A stretch of 64,000 nt of DNA, from contig CM035322.1 of the NCBI GenBank assembly GCA_000497125.2, forward strand, positions 1,000,001 to 1,064,000. Direction: 5' to 3'. Shown one piece after another: positions 24,366 through 36,011 of the stretch. This DNA comes from Spironucleus salmonicida (lineage: Eukaryota > Fornicata > Diplomonadida > Hexamitidae). The first letter of the stretch is position 1; every line of letters starts with the position of its first letter. The notes under the pieces were generated by a model, which saw nothing but the letters and a program-made list of their open reading frames with translations, searched no databases and had not been told where the DNA came from. The position numbers and the translations under genes were made by a program.

Positions 24366-25982
24366 TCACTTTCTTGCGGCATGTCCAGATGCTTTTATAT
24401 GTTCAAAAAGCTTTGTTCGCGAAGTAAACCCCTATTTACAAACACTACACTTCTCATTCTTTAATGTATCTTCCTATTTAGACTTTTCAGATTCTTTTAA
24501 AGTCTTTTTACCTTTAGTCTATATCTTCGTACCCTTCCGTGCCCGTTCCTCTTCATCCTCTTGTTGAATTTTGAGTAACTCTAGTTCTATTTGATGCACA
24601 GCACGCTCCTCTTCATTAAGATCTTAAAGATTGACTGGTATTTCAGTGCTTTGTTTTTTAGTATTATTAAGACAATCGGAGCCTTCTGGGTCTTGTACAA
24701 CCATCTCATTTTTAGTATTCTTTGATTTTTTAGAACTTTTATTACCTCCTGAACCATTCTCCTTTTTATTGTTTTTAGGATTTTCTAATCCTTCCTCTCC
24801 ATTTTTACTATCCCCAACTGCCTTTTTGTGACGCTTAGCAGACAGATGATTCTTGAACTCACCTACAACAACAAATCGTTGATTACAAACACTACAGTAT
24901 AGCTTCTCATTCTCATCCAGTCCCAATCCCTATTAAATTAACTCCCGATCGTCACAGAAATGTTCAATTTTTGCCTTTCCGCCTTTATTCTTTGGTGTCT
25001 ATATTTCCCTTGAATCCATCATTTCCGCTGTCCTCAGCACTTCTGCAGGTAAACGCTGGCTGACTGTTAGCTGTTCAAGCTACAAAAGCTCCGATTGTGT
25101 AATAGTTTTTTGTTTAAGTTTCTCCTTCAAGTTTGCGATTAATTGAGCACGCTCGATCACAAAGGCTTATTGTTAAGTCTTCTTGGTATCTTTTTATACT
25201 TACAATTACTCCTAAATCTATTTCGATCTCAGAGCCTTTTCATCTCTCTCTAGCTTTTCAAAACGCTCTAAACGCTAGTCTCTGCGCCGAATATGTTAAA
25301 CTAGCTATCGGATCTTATCCTCAAAACGATGTCTGGCATCTTTCCTAAATTTTTCGTTCTCGTTTGTTGCAATTTTACGGTAACGGGAGTCACCACCGTC
25401 TATAGAATACTAATCCGCGTGAGAGAAGGTTTTAGCTGTTTTAAAATACATCCATGAGGTGTAAAATGCAGTTATCTAAGATTTAGTTGAATTATCGTCT
25501 CCGAATTCAGGGAACTAATTCTTAGCACGAAATTCAATTTTAAGTTTTATATCAGCTGGCATTTTCTCCTGGAGACGTGTTAAAGCAGATTTAACTTCTT
25601 CAGTGGATAATATTTTGAAAGCCTCATTATACGCTTAATAAAAGTCGACCTATGTATGGAAAAGCTGCTCCAGATTAACAAATGTTTCAACGCCGAAGAA
25701 CTCGTCTACTTCCGGAGTTGGCGCTAGAATTTTATTCTTATTTCTATTATAATGCGCGCGTTCTTGAGGATCCGACAGCGTGGTATAGGCTTCCTATATA
25801 TACCTGAACAAAAGCGTCGCTTTCTCCTGGTTTTCCCGGTTCTTGTCAGGATGGTGAACCTGCGCTTGCTTAAAGTACGCTTTTTTAATTTTAGACGGAT
25901 CCTGCTCCGCCTCGCTGATATTCAAAATCTTGTAGTAGTCGTACTTCAGTTGCGTCTCGGGGTCTATCGTCGGATCTTCCAT
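24366..25982 (-). CDS. JJJ1/DNAJC21-like J-domain and zinc-finger co-chaperone
   Basis: 538 residues. An N-terminal J domain carries HPD at residues 44-46 (QVHHPDKNRE) and LSDPQERAHYN. The middle is long and charged and includes SIDGGDSRYRK, corresponding to the DVRRxxxNE-type region of JJJ1. Two C2H2 fingers follow: CSVCNQRFVVVGEFKNHLSA and CSVCKQGFTSRTKLFEHIKA, ending near the C-terminus. JJJ1/DNAJC21 works with Hsp70 on late cytoplasmic pre-60S particles, recycling Arx1 and related factors. That places it in the same process as SBDS in this window. It is divergent from a membrane-protein gene 59 bp away. Confidence 0.88.
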
Positions 25983-26041
25983 TTGCAGGAATGGAAAAAT
26001 ATTTTTACAATTATTATATGTTTATAATATGTAATTGTAAA

Positions 26042-27136
26042 ATGATTCTGTGCGTATAAAACATTCTTTTTAACTGCTTTTCCGAGCGGTCCACGATAAC
26101 CAAAAGCAAGAACCGCTACCAAATAACGCTAATTCCGCTCCAAAGCTGCGGATTCGACGCACAGACCTCAAAAATCGCACCGAACAACGAGACGCAGCAC
26201 GCCTTCAGCACCACCCTGACGGTAAAGTACAGGAAGCCGCTCCACTTTCTCAACATTTCGAGCGATTCCACTCATTACATCCACGTCTTCCGGCCCGGCT
26301 CCTGCCTCTCGGACGCGAAATTGCGCATTCGGGCCTCCTACGCGGCGCTGCAGATTCCGAATTACTGCGCGTTGTCGGGGATTGAAATTCTCGCGTTTTC
26401 AGGCGCACGGCACCCGCTCCGCTTCGAGATTCTGCGGCAGAACCCCGAGATTTTCGCCGTTTTGCGGGAAGGACAAATTTAGACATATGGGCATATAATA
26501 GTTCGAATGGCTGAAATTTCATATTAAATGAATATATAAGATATAATATTGCGAAATGGATAAAGTAATGTTATACTCTAAATCGGGCCTGGAGTCCGGG
26601 TTTTTTCTGGGAATGAGTAGCTCAGTGATGTTAAACTGGTGGCTAAGTCCGTGAGGGGGTTCGTGCATGAGCTTCAGGTGCATTACGAGGCGGAGGGGCT
26701 CGGTTTTCAGAAATTTATAAAAGATAATATTATACTAGAAATAAGCGTTTAGAATGATGGATAATACGCATATATAGGAAAGATTGTCTATCGTGAATAT
26801 TTAGTGAAATACACAAAGAAAAATGGATGTGTGAACTTTAATGTAGAAGGAAACAACTTCTACCTAGTATATAGCGATTAAATTCAATACTCTAGTAAAC
26901 CTTACTTTTGTGGCATTGAAAATTTTACAGCCCTTATTGTTTAAACAAATAATTCGACACTTGAACTGTATCCAGACCATTCTGATCATTAATACATCAA
27001 AGTAGAAGACTCGTATACTTGCACAAATCTTATATTAATTTTAACATGTGTTGGGTTGACACTTATTTGGTACCGATATTCTCCAGAAACGGTAGAATTT
27101 GATCACGAGTACAATGATGATTATATTTATGAGTGA
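26042..27136 (+). CDS. Type I membrane protein of unknown function (364 aa)
   Basis: The product starts with a hydrophobic segment (MILCVQNILFNCF), a weak signal peptide. A beta-rich lumenal region holds several Cys. One membrane segment near residues 330-346 (LILILTCVGLTLIWY) precedes a short acidic tail. The first half is markedly GC-rich and the second AT-rich, within one frame kept open by reading TAA/TAG as Gln. No domain recognised. It may be a surface or sorting receptor by layout only. Confidence 0.75.
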
Positions 27137-27189
27137 AATATATATTATTATATTCTATATAATGATTATCTCCAAATTTGAATTCCATA

Positions 27190-30100
27190 ATGTCAAAAGT
27201 TGTCGTGGACGAATAACATTTAATGAAAATGATCCAAAAGGTAGAAGAGTAGCAAACTTAACTTATGGAATTAGCTTAACTATATGAGTCAGCAGATGAT
27301 GCGAATAAGGCATCAACAGAATAATTGGTACAGTTTTAATAGTAAAATGAGAATCTTGTTAGTTCTCTAAAAATTGCTTAGGATAAATTAACTTAAAGCG
27401 AGGAACTACTACATTTTCGGGATAAATAGTTAACTGTTTTGTAGAATTAGTTATTAAAATTCACGCATTCTGGGCTTGTTCCAGATTAAGCATCATTTGT
27501 TGGACTTATTCCCCCTTCATCACCAGAAAATATGAAATAGGAGCTTTAAATGCTTAGAGATTCACTGTAATTTACTGGGATATAACATAACCAGCCTTTA
27601 CAAGTAACTACCTAAAACAATACATATAAGGAAGAAATCGCAGCATTAAACAAAAAGGTTGAGGATCTGAACTTTGAGTTAAATGAAAATAAATTTAAGA
27701 AAAGTGATATGTCAGAAAATGCTGTCGTTAAGTAATTAGAGAAAGTGATTAACGATTTGCGTGAAGAAAAGCAAGAATTAGGTAAGGTAGTGGAAATTTA
27801 AAAACAAGAAATTTAAAACCATGAGTAACTTAAAGGTGAGTTTTCATCGCTTTAAATGATTAATGTTTAGTAAAATAATGATCTTAATGAAAAAGATAAT
27901 GATATTATGCAGTTTATTTAGGCTATTTCAGAATTATAGAGCGAAAAAAGTGAGATTGAAATCGCCATGTAGATGATGAGTTAATAAAGTTAATTTAGCT
28001 AGAACTAACATAATAGCATTACAGTTAACTAAATGATTTAATCTGATATTAGTATGTAAAACGCTGCAATTATGTTCAATATTGATTTATAAAATTTAGA
28101 AACTGAAATACGTAGCTAGTGTGAAGATAAATCTAATGAAATTCTTAATGAATTACTCTAAGATTTAACATAATATACTACTTTGTAGGTAACTAAAATG
28201 TCATTTAATAAAGTTGTTAAAGAAATTATTTAAAAATAAATTGAAACGAACATGTAATTAACATAATATTAGAACTCTAAATTTGAAGAAACATAAGTAT
28301 CATAAGAGAATAAAGTTTAGCTAGATTAACTACGAAATGAAAACTTGACATATTAAAATTAGTTAGAAAATGAGAAAAATAACGCGGATATGATAAAATA
28401 ATAAATTGATGATAATTTAATAAAAATTAGGCTGCTACAAGAAGAAATTGTTTCTTAAGCTTAAAATATTGGTGAAAAAGAACTAAGAATAGAAAATTAG
28501 TCATAAAAAATCACGGAACTAGAAAGTATTCTAATTTAAGCTAAAGGAAATTTATAAAAATTTGAAAATTTAGGAGAGAACAATTAAACTTTACTTTCTG
28601 AAATGAATAATTTGACAAATGAAAACTAAGGATTGAAAGTTGAGCTTTAGGTTGTTAAGAATGCCCATTAAGAAATATCTAAATAAACTGAAATTCAAGA
28701 AAAAATGTATAAATAATTATAAGATGAACATGCAAAATTAGATTCTTTGTTACAAGATAAATTTAATGAATCTGAAACACTGAAAAATACACTATAAAGT
28801 AAGGATTAATAGACAAATAGTTAGTCGTAGTTATAATTAGATTAAATTAATTAAATAACAGTTGAGATTAAACATTTAAAGTCATAATTAGACGAAGCTA
28901 ATGATTTACTGAGAGAAAGTAATCGTGACTTAATGGACACAAAATAATAGCATACTAGAGCAGAGGCTATCTTATCCGAAAAGGATAATTAAATAATAAT
29001 GGAAAGAAATAAAAATCTTTCTTGTGAAACCTAAATAGCTGGGTTCAAGGACTAAATTAAAACATTGGGTATCACTATGGATAAACTTAGAAATGAAAAA
29101 GAAGAGCTACTATTGAAATATACTGATCTTAAAGTTGAAAAGAATGTGCTAGAGAATGACAAGCAAAATGTTGATAGTTAATACAAAGAAAAGCTTACAA
29201 ATTTAGAAAAAGAGCTGTAAATTACCTAGTCATAAAATGATGATTTTAATAAAGTCTTAACAGCTAAAAACTAAGAAATAACTGAACTAGAGGTGGAATT
29301 AAGAAAATATGTAGCTTAATTTAATGAAAAGAATCTTAAAGTTGAAGATGTTACAATGTAAAAAGAAGAAGAGGTTAATAAGTATGAGCTACTTATTGGT
29401 GCATAAAAGTCATAAATTAGCGAGATTGAGTCCCAATTAATGAAACTATGTTCAGAAAATTAATATTATATCGATGAAAAGATGCTATTGTAGAAAAATA
29501 TTCAGTAAAAAGATACATAAATACAATAATTATAAAACTAAGTATTCTAATAAGAAAAATAAGTTAAAAATTTGTAAGTAGACTTAGAAAAGGGTAATAA
29601 TGAACATAATAGACTTAGGAGAGATCTAGAACATACAGAATTAGAAATTACTCGTCGAGAAGAGTCTTTCTTGAGTTAAACTGAACTTATCAAAACTAAA
29701 TTTGAAGACTATACTTAAAAATAATTGGAACGCGAGATATCTAAAAAGAATTAGGAAATATCTCGTCTTTAGACTAATCTTGAGCAGAAATAAGGGGAAT
29801 TTGACGCAGTTAAGTAGGATTTTACTCATAAAATTAATGAAAATACGTAAGCACTTAACTAAATTGACGTTATCAATAGAAAACTTATATAATAAGAATA
29901 GTTAACAGCAAGAATTAGATAAAATTCTCAGGAAATGAAGGAATAGTATGAAAATAAGATTAATAACTTGAGGTAAGAAAATTAGAGAGTTGTTAATACT
30001 TTACAGAACAATGAGATGAATTTCAAACTATAGGAGACATAGCGGTCAGGAAATTTAAGAGAAGAGTATAATAAATAAATAGAATAATTAGTTGGCTAAT

Positions 30101-30435
30101 TAAAAGATTTATAATTAGAGAATGAAAAAATTAAGGTAAGAATTTAAATGGAAAATGTAGAAAAGGAAAGATCCTAATAAGAAATTTCTAGAATTTCCTT
30201 AAAAATGAAAGATGCTGAAGATGAACTATAGAAATAACTGAAGGGTACGGAAAAATATAGAGACCTTTACAAAAAGGCATATTAAGTAGTGGAAAAGATG
30301 AAAGAGAAAGAAAGAAGTTAAAAACAAGTAATCGATGGATTGGAATAACGAGTAGACGAGCTAGCTAGAAGGTAAGCTAGTAATAGAAATGAAGGATATA
30401 GTAATAAATCTAATTATACTCCTGGAGCATGGTGA
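27190..30435 (+). CDS. Long Gln-rich coiled-coil protein (1081 aa)
   Basis: A 1082-codon frame with more than a hundred TAA/TAG codons and no TGA, so it is coding only under the TGA-stop code. From about residue 145 to the end it is almost continuous heptad-like coil rich in Glu, Lys, Leu, Gln and Asn. The first 140 residues are less regular and include a short Pro/Ser stretch (GLIPPSSPENM). It ends YTPGAW-TGA. It is probably a structural cytoskeletal, basal-body or Golgin-like protein; coil alone does not decide. AT-rich codons. V-ATPase subunit c follows 68 bp later. Confidence 0.85.
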
Positions 30436-30503
30436 TATTTTTGACTTACTATGATCTATATAATATTTATTATTTCCACCTCGTTCCAATCTAATCTAAA
30501 AAA

Positions 30504-31040
30504 ATGACTAGTGAAATAGTTAATTAAGGGGCATGTCCTTATGGCTCAGCCATGTTTTCTTACCTAGGTATGGGTGCAGGTGTTGCATTGTCATCTCTAG
30601 GCTCCGCCTATGGTACTGCGAAGGCAGGAAAAGGTGTTATTATTTCTGGAATAATGAAGCCATCATAGGCTATGAAGGCTACACTCCCTGTTATTATGGC
30701 AGGAGTGTTAGGTATTTATGGTCTCATTATAGCAATTGTCATTAACTCATAAATTGTTAAATATGAAGCTCCACCTTATCCAGTTGGTGCTATTCCTCTT
30801 CTTTCTTCTCATGCTCATCTTGCTGCAGGTATATCAACAGGACTTGCTGCATTTGCTGCAGGTATAGCAATTGGTATTTCTGGATCTGCTGGTGCCAGAG
30901 CAAATGCAAGAAATCCCAAACTTTTCGTAGTCATGCTTCTAATTTTAGTTTTTGGGGAAGCCCTAGCTCTATATGGATTGATTTTAGGTCTTATATTATG
31001 TTTTAAGAGCGTAGGTCCTGAAACTTGCATTATTAAGTGA
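30504..31040 (+). CDS. V-type ATPase proteolipid subunit c
   Basis: 178 residues with four membrane helices in two repeats. The first repeat has [23 protein letters not shown], the second [21 protein letters not shown]. The proton-carrying glutamate is Glu152 in [14 protein letters not shown] of the fourth helix. Subunit c forms the rotating membrane ring of the proton pump that acidifies endosomes and vacuoles. Four TAA/TAG are read as Gln. The start is the ATG giving MTSEIVNQGACPYG, typical of the short lumenal N-terminus. Subunit D of the same pump is encoded at 41767. Confidence 0.95.
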
Positions 31041-31664
31041 TATTTTCTTTATAAAGCACCTAAAGATATAGCATGTAATTATATTGAGATATAAGTTAGT
31101 TATATCCAACATATAGGCGTCCAGCTTTAAGAAGTTTTAATCGACTCTCAATGTTACTGATTATTGATTTAAAATATATAGTATATCCGATTATTATTTT
31201 TATATGTTAATAAATAATTTATAAGTATATTGTGTTATTATATTAGAATTAAATTTTAAAACGTAGACAACCAACAGTTGTAACTATTAGCTGTAATCAA
31301 TAAAATCTATCTATAACAACAATATTTAGGTCTAATTGCTAAAAATAAATTGTATATTTATCAGTTTTAATATAAATTTTCAAGCTTTTATACGTAAACT
31401 AGTACTCGTGATTTAAAAAAAATAAATGTAAACGAAATTATTTATATATAACTAAACCTAATTTTTCAATATCTTTTTGTTATTAACAAACTAAATTACT
31501 AATTTATATGTAATTAAAATCATATCCATCGAAAAACTGATTAGTGTGACTTCTCTTTTAACTAATCGAATTTTTTAATACATTACTTATTATTCATTAA
31601 ATTTTCGTTTGAAATAACATAACTCATATAATTATATATAAATATAAGATATCTCAATTCTAAA
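31041..31664. other. AT-rich intergenic region
   Basis: AT-rich sequence before the cysteine-rich protein gene, with a TATATAAATATAAG-like stretch about 20 bp before its ATG. No gene seen. Confidence 0.5.
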
Positions 31665-33374
31665 ATGGCAGCTAATACCTGCATTACGACACAGTCACCA
31701 TACAACTGCAATACCAATACTTACTGCCCCAACACTCTCCCAGCTGCAGTATCCTCATGCAAACCCTGCTCTGAAATCACAACCTTTGATATTGGCTGCA
31801 GCTGTAATACCATTATGATTCCAGCATGCACCGGCTGCACCGGAAACGATTGTGCATCCTGTGCGACTGGGTTTACCCTGTTAAACAAGTAGTGCAGCAA
31901 ATCCTGTACTAATAACGCAGAATGTCCCGCTGGCCAGTATTGCAAGGACGCACAATGCATTCCCTGCCATAGTGATTGTCTAACATGCAACGGTGGTGCA
32001 GACAAGCAGTGTGCCACCTGCCGGTATGGCTACAAGATTTACGGTGGATACTGCGTTGAAAAGCTACCCTACGAACTTTTCTGTCAAAGCGACCAGGAAT
32101 GCGAGCTAGGCTTCCGCTGCGACGTAACAAGCAAAGGCTGTATGAACTGCTAGACATACATCGACTCATGCAATTGTGCCATCACTAATTGCGCATACTG
32201 CGGTCTCGACGGAACATGCCTGAAATGCAATTCCAAGAGCATGAAGGTGAAAGACCTCTGTGTTCTGATCAAATCCAACGAATGCACAGATGATGTAAAC
32301 AACTGCCAGGATGGCTACTACTGCCCGAATACGCTCACCATAAGCGCCTGCCTGGTATGCAATGATATAACGCCAGAGTTCAGCTGCAAATGTGGTACGA
32401 ATTTGTTCGCAAACTGCAAGAAATGCGCTGGGAACAACTAGTCGTGTGAGTAATGCTAGAGCGGTTTCCAGGACGCCGGCTGCACGCAGTTCACTTGTGC
32501 GACGAAACCGGCCTTGAACCAGACCTGCCCGGGCCCTAATGGCACCCCCACTACCTGCGCCACCGAACCCCCGTTCAAAACACCGTGTATGTGCAATCTA
32601 GAGAACTGTGGAAACTGCAATCTAGAGGACGCTACGCAATGTGGAAGCTGCATGGATGGATTTTAGAAGAACGAACACAACAAATGCGTCATCAAAATCT
32701 GCAAAGAAAAGCTTAAATTAGGCGAGTTCTGCCACGGAAGCCATAATACGCCTGAGGTCTGCCGTTCACAACTGGAACCATGTTTTTGTGGGGATGCAAA
32801 GTTTTGTTAGACATGTGCGAGCACCAATTTCTGCGAAAAGTGTGTCGTCGGGTATACGAAATCTCTGTCAGGAGAGTGTGTTGCTGAGTGCACGGACCTG
32901 AAAGACGGCATGTACTGCGATATCTAAAATACAGCGCAGGCGTGCTTATAAAGCTAGTTTTTAGGCTTCTGTAGATGTGGAAAGAGTATTAATTGCGCTT
33001 TCTGCGAGGACGACGGTGTCTGTAAGTAGTGCTTTACCGGCTACTAGCTAGATGGCGGTGACTGCTTAAAATGTATCAGAACCTTCGAATTGGTGGAGGG
33101 GCGCTGCGTGCTTATTCCTGAGAATTCAAAAACTGGATGGACCGTGGCTGGAATCAGCATTGCAGTGTTTTTAGCTATTGCTTTAATTGCAATTTTAGTA
33201 GGGCTATGGATGTTTGGATATTTAAGGAAAAGTCAAGCTGAAGCGGTAATGGAGGAGACTATCACTGAGACTCCTGATGTTCAAACAGGCCGAAATAATG
33301 GCAATAACCTCCTTCCTCCCGTTGAAGCCGGCAAGGACGTAGAACTCGGAAAAATAGCTTTAGAGCAAAAGTGA
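31665..33374 (+). CDS. High-cysteine membrane protein, diplomonad surface-protein type
   Basis: 569 residues with dozens of CxxC and CxC motifs in repeated furin-like or growth-factor-receptor-like modules (CATCATGF, CKKCAGNN, CEKCVVGY). One membrane helix lies at about residues 492-517 (GWTVAGISIAVFLAIALIAI), followed by a tail of about 50 residues. The layout matches the high-cysteine membrane proteins of Giardia and Spironucleus, surface proteins related to the variant-specific coat. The Giardia VSP tail CRGKA is absent, so it is not a classical VSP. No N-terminal signal peptide is visible after the chosen ATG, which is odd. TAG and TAA are read as Gln throughout. Confidence 0.85.
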
Positions 33375-33380
33375 TAAATT

Positions 33381-34193
33381 TCATTACTCAATATGATAAA
33401 TATCACCTTCTAAGATCATGCTATTACTATCTTCTGTTTTATCGTAGAATATTCGTTAATCATCCGTATTTAATTAGGTACCTACCTGCTCAATGATAAA
33501 TTCAGTTATCCGCTTAATTTGATAGACTACACGTTAAACTTCCTTATTATTTAGCTCTTATGCTAGCATCCAAGGGGTTTAACCGCTACTATCCCTTTGT
33601 ATCATTGCTATTCTCAGTGATTTAATAATATTGTTGTTATCTATAAGCTATTAATAAATTTATAGTAAAAATTAGTGGTTTTCAGACTTAATTGCCAAAT
33701 GCAAAGGATTATCGAGATCAAGATTTTAAACAAAAATTAATGTTTTAACTAAAAAATTATCGCTAGATACCACTCTAGCCCCCATCGTATGAAACCATGC
33801 TGATGAATGCAAACATGATTAATTATTCCTATCAAATGAAACTTTCATCTATTTTAATCTATAGCGTTGAAGAATATAATCAACAAGTTAAATATTTTCA
33901 GATAAAGTTGCGATCGTCAGAAGGTCAGCACCCTTGAAAAAAATATAGCCTAGATAATGAAATTTTGACCGAATTGTCCTCTTAATGGCGTTTTTATGCT
34001 AATTAATAATGTAAAACGCAATATTTTCATTATTGAAAAAAATTGCATAATGGATAATTGCGAATCCGTTGATGATATTATTCTTAAGATTTGTATGCTT
34101 GTTGTCAGTCTTCTCCAACTTCCGTGCATTTAGGGTATAAATTTTATCGAACTAACACTTTTAAAATAGTTTAAACACTTTAGGCCGTAACAT
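33381..34193 (-). CDS. Ankyrin-repeat protein
   Basis: 270 residues with many TAA/TAG as Gln. Ankyrin-like units are visible: GFAIIHYAIFFNNENIAFYI, DLLTIATLSENIQLVDYIL, DNPLHLAIKSENHQFLL and GQTPWMLAQELNNKEV, separated by divergent segments. Ankyrin repeats bind other proteins; no second domain is seen. It is AT-rich. It ends only 6 bp from the end of the convergent cysteine-rich gene. Confidence 0.78.
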
Positions 34194-34383
34194 TATTTAG
34201 CGACAGACAATGCATTTAATTATAATATTATTAAATTTATATAATATGTAAATTTTCTCAAGTAATTAACTTATTTAGTGTATTAACTATATTGACATTA
34301 CTTAAATTTAAGGAATATTTCAAAATATTATACATTATTTAAATCATATAATATTAGTATTATTCAATTTTTCACTCCCCGAA

Positions 34384-35148
34384 ATGGACCAAATTCCACT
34401 TGCTATCGATTTGATAGAGTACTATTTATCGCCCCAGAACCTCATTTCCGACAGACTGACAGCGATGCTCCTCAAATCCAACGATAGCGGCATCGACCTC
34501 TACTACATGAACCGAAATTACCCAAAACTACGACATTTCCAAATCCCGACACCCGATCTTGCAGCCCGCCTCAAATCCTCCCAATTGCTCGTTATAACAG
34601 CGAAAGACACCAAATTTTTCGTCAGACCGCGCAGCCTCGAAACGCTCGAAACCGCATTCGTCTCCAACGCCCCGCCGCTGCTCCCAGCGAAGCTTCTGCA
34701 ACAGATTGTCCCATTCAAGCTCGTACAGGCCCAGAACCAGCTCCTGGCCGTCCGGGCAGAAGGTCTCAAAATCGCACCATTCCGCTCCGTCGAGAAGCAG
34801 CAGGAGGCCTTCCAATTCTACCAGCAGCGGCGCGTTCACAAGGGAAATTTTGAGGCGCTTAAGGAGCAGATTCTGGCGTTCCTGGAGGTCACAGAAAGCG
34901 CCAGTTTCATGCCCAACACCGTCCTGAACCAGCAGCAGAAAGTCGTCAAAATCATCGATTTGGGCGACGCGCAGAAAGCAGCCGTCCAGGCCGCCTGCGA
35001 GCGCTTCGGGAAGGTGAAGTTCATGCGCTACAGCTGCGGCGGGCGCTTCGCGCAGGTCTTTTTCGACGGTGTTTTGCAGAATTTTCCGGAAATCGAAGCG
35101 GGAATTTCCGTCGGCGGGGAGCTCAAAAGCGTCGTGGTCATGAAGTGA
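34384..35148 (+). CDS. La-motif RNA-binding protein
   Basis: 254 residues, GC-rich codons. The N-terminal winged-helix La motif spans about residues 8-75 (IEYYLSPQNLISDRLTAMLL, GIDLYYMNRNYPKLRHF). The paired Tyr of the RNA 3'-end pocket are present, while the usual GDxNL is SPQNL. A central charged helical stretch and a C-terminal RRM-like segment (VKIIDLGDAQKAA, FGKVKFMRYSCGGRFAQVFF) complete a La-like layout. La binds the UUU-OH ends of Pol III transcripts and protects them. It may thus serve RNAs such as the SRP RNA in this window. Confidence 0.75.
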   Translation: MDQIPLAIDLIEYYLSPQNLISDRLTAMLLKSNDSGIDLYYMNRNYPKLRHFQIPTPDLAARLKSSQLLVITAKDTKFFVRPRSLETLETAFVSNAPPLLPAKLLQQIVPFKLVQAQNQLLAVRAEGLKIAPFRSVEKQQEAFQFYQQRRVHKGNFEALKEQILAFLEVTESASFMPNTVLNQQQKVVKIIDLGDAQKAAVQAACERFGKVKFMRYSCGGRFAQVFFDGVLQNFPEIEAGISVGGELKSVVVMK

Positions 35149-35153
35149 GGCGC

Positions 35154-35723
35154 TCATTCGAGTTTCGACTGCAAAATGATGTTCGCTACCGCCCGGAAAA
35201 TCAGGACCTGCGGGGTCACGTTTTCGGCTTTTTTGAGCGACTTCGCCTACCCGATCGACTGGTTCTTCACGCAGTGCAGGTAGTAGTTCTCCGCGTCTCC
35301 GCCCAGGATGTTCGCCTGCAGCATCGTGTTCTGCATCGATTTCAGGAGGTTTTCGTGAATTTCGGTCGGGTCGCGCAAAATTGACGACGTCTTCAGCGGC
35401 AATGCGCCCGCCTGCCTGGTGGTTTGTGACCGCGCCGTTGGCTTCGAAATGAGCAATTTTTTGAGTTTTATAAAGTGTATCTGCGCCGCCGTTATCATGA
35501 TAATCTTGTCTTTTCCGCTGAATTTGGAGTCTTGCAGTTGCACGTCGATGAGCTACTTGTAGAAAAACTCGGTGTCCTCGACGTGCACCTGCTCGACCAG
35601 TGGGGAGCTTTTAAAGTTCATAATTTAGGGCAGGAAGAACGATACGCTGTCCTTCCGAGCAGTGCTAATTTGCTAGGGGTTCTGGGGTTCGTTCAAGGCG
35701 GAAACCTACCTGCTGAACTGCAT
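35154..35723 (-). CDS. Hypothetical protein (189 aa), possible PH-like fold
   Basis: The frame is kept open by several TAG/TAA. The middle (FYKQLIDVQLQDSKFSGKDK then IIMITAAQIHFIKLKKLLIS) has the strand pattern of a PH-like or myosin-TH1-like domain. The C-terminal half is helical (HENLLKSMQNTMLQANILGG) and ends LQSKLE-TGA. This is a fold guess, not a family match. It ends 5 bp from the convergent La gene. Confidence 0.65.
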
Positions 35724-36011
35724 GATTGAGTCTTTAGAAAATTTAAATTTTTGTTGCATTCTATGTATTTAGAACTATATAGTAATTTTAAATAATATGT
35801 ATTATATTTGTATAAAACTGAAAATCAAGTTTTGCTTTTGCCACAGCTGGTGCAGCTTAAATTTCATGATATCTGTTTCTGAACTTGTCTATTTTTCTAC
35901 CGATGCTCAAATTTAGTCTATTTGCCAAATTTTGCACTAAATTAATCTTGGGCGCCCCTGAACCTGGCTATTCACTATTAACTACCAAACCAGTATCCAA
36001 CCCCAGCTCCC
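35724..36011. other. Intergenic region with coding-like segment
   Basis: 35724-35820 is AT-rich and should hold the promoter of the gene at 35154-35723. 35820-36011 is GC-richer. On the minus strand, in a different frame from the gene that stops at 36012, it reads as a hydrophilic helical peptide (APKINLVQNLANRLNLSIGR). It may be a shifted former C-terminus of that gene. Confidence 0.35.

Noticed and set aside
34528-35157. 209-codon open frame on the minus strand
   Set aside because: Antisense to the La-motif gene, whose + frame has a recognisable domain.
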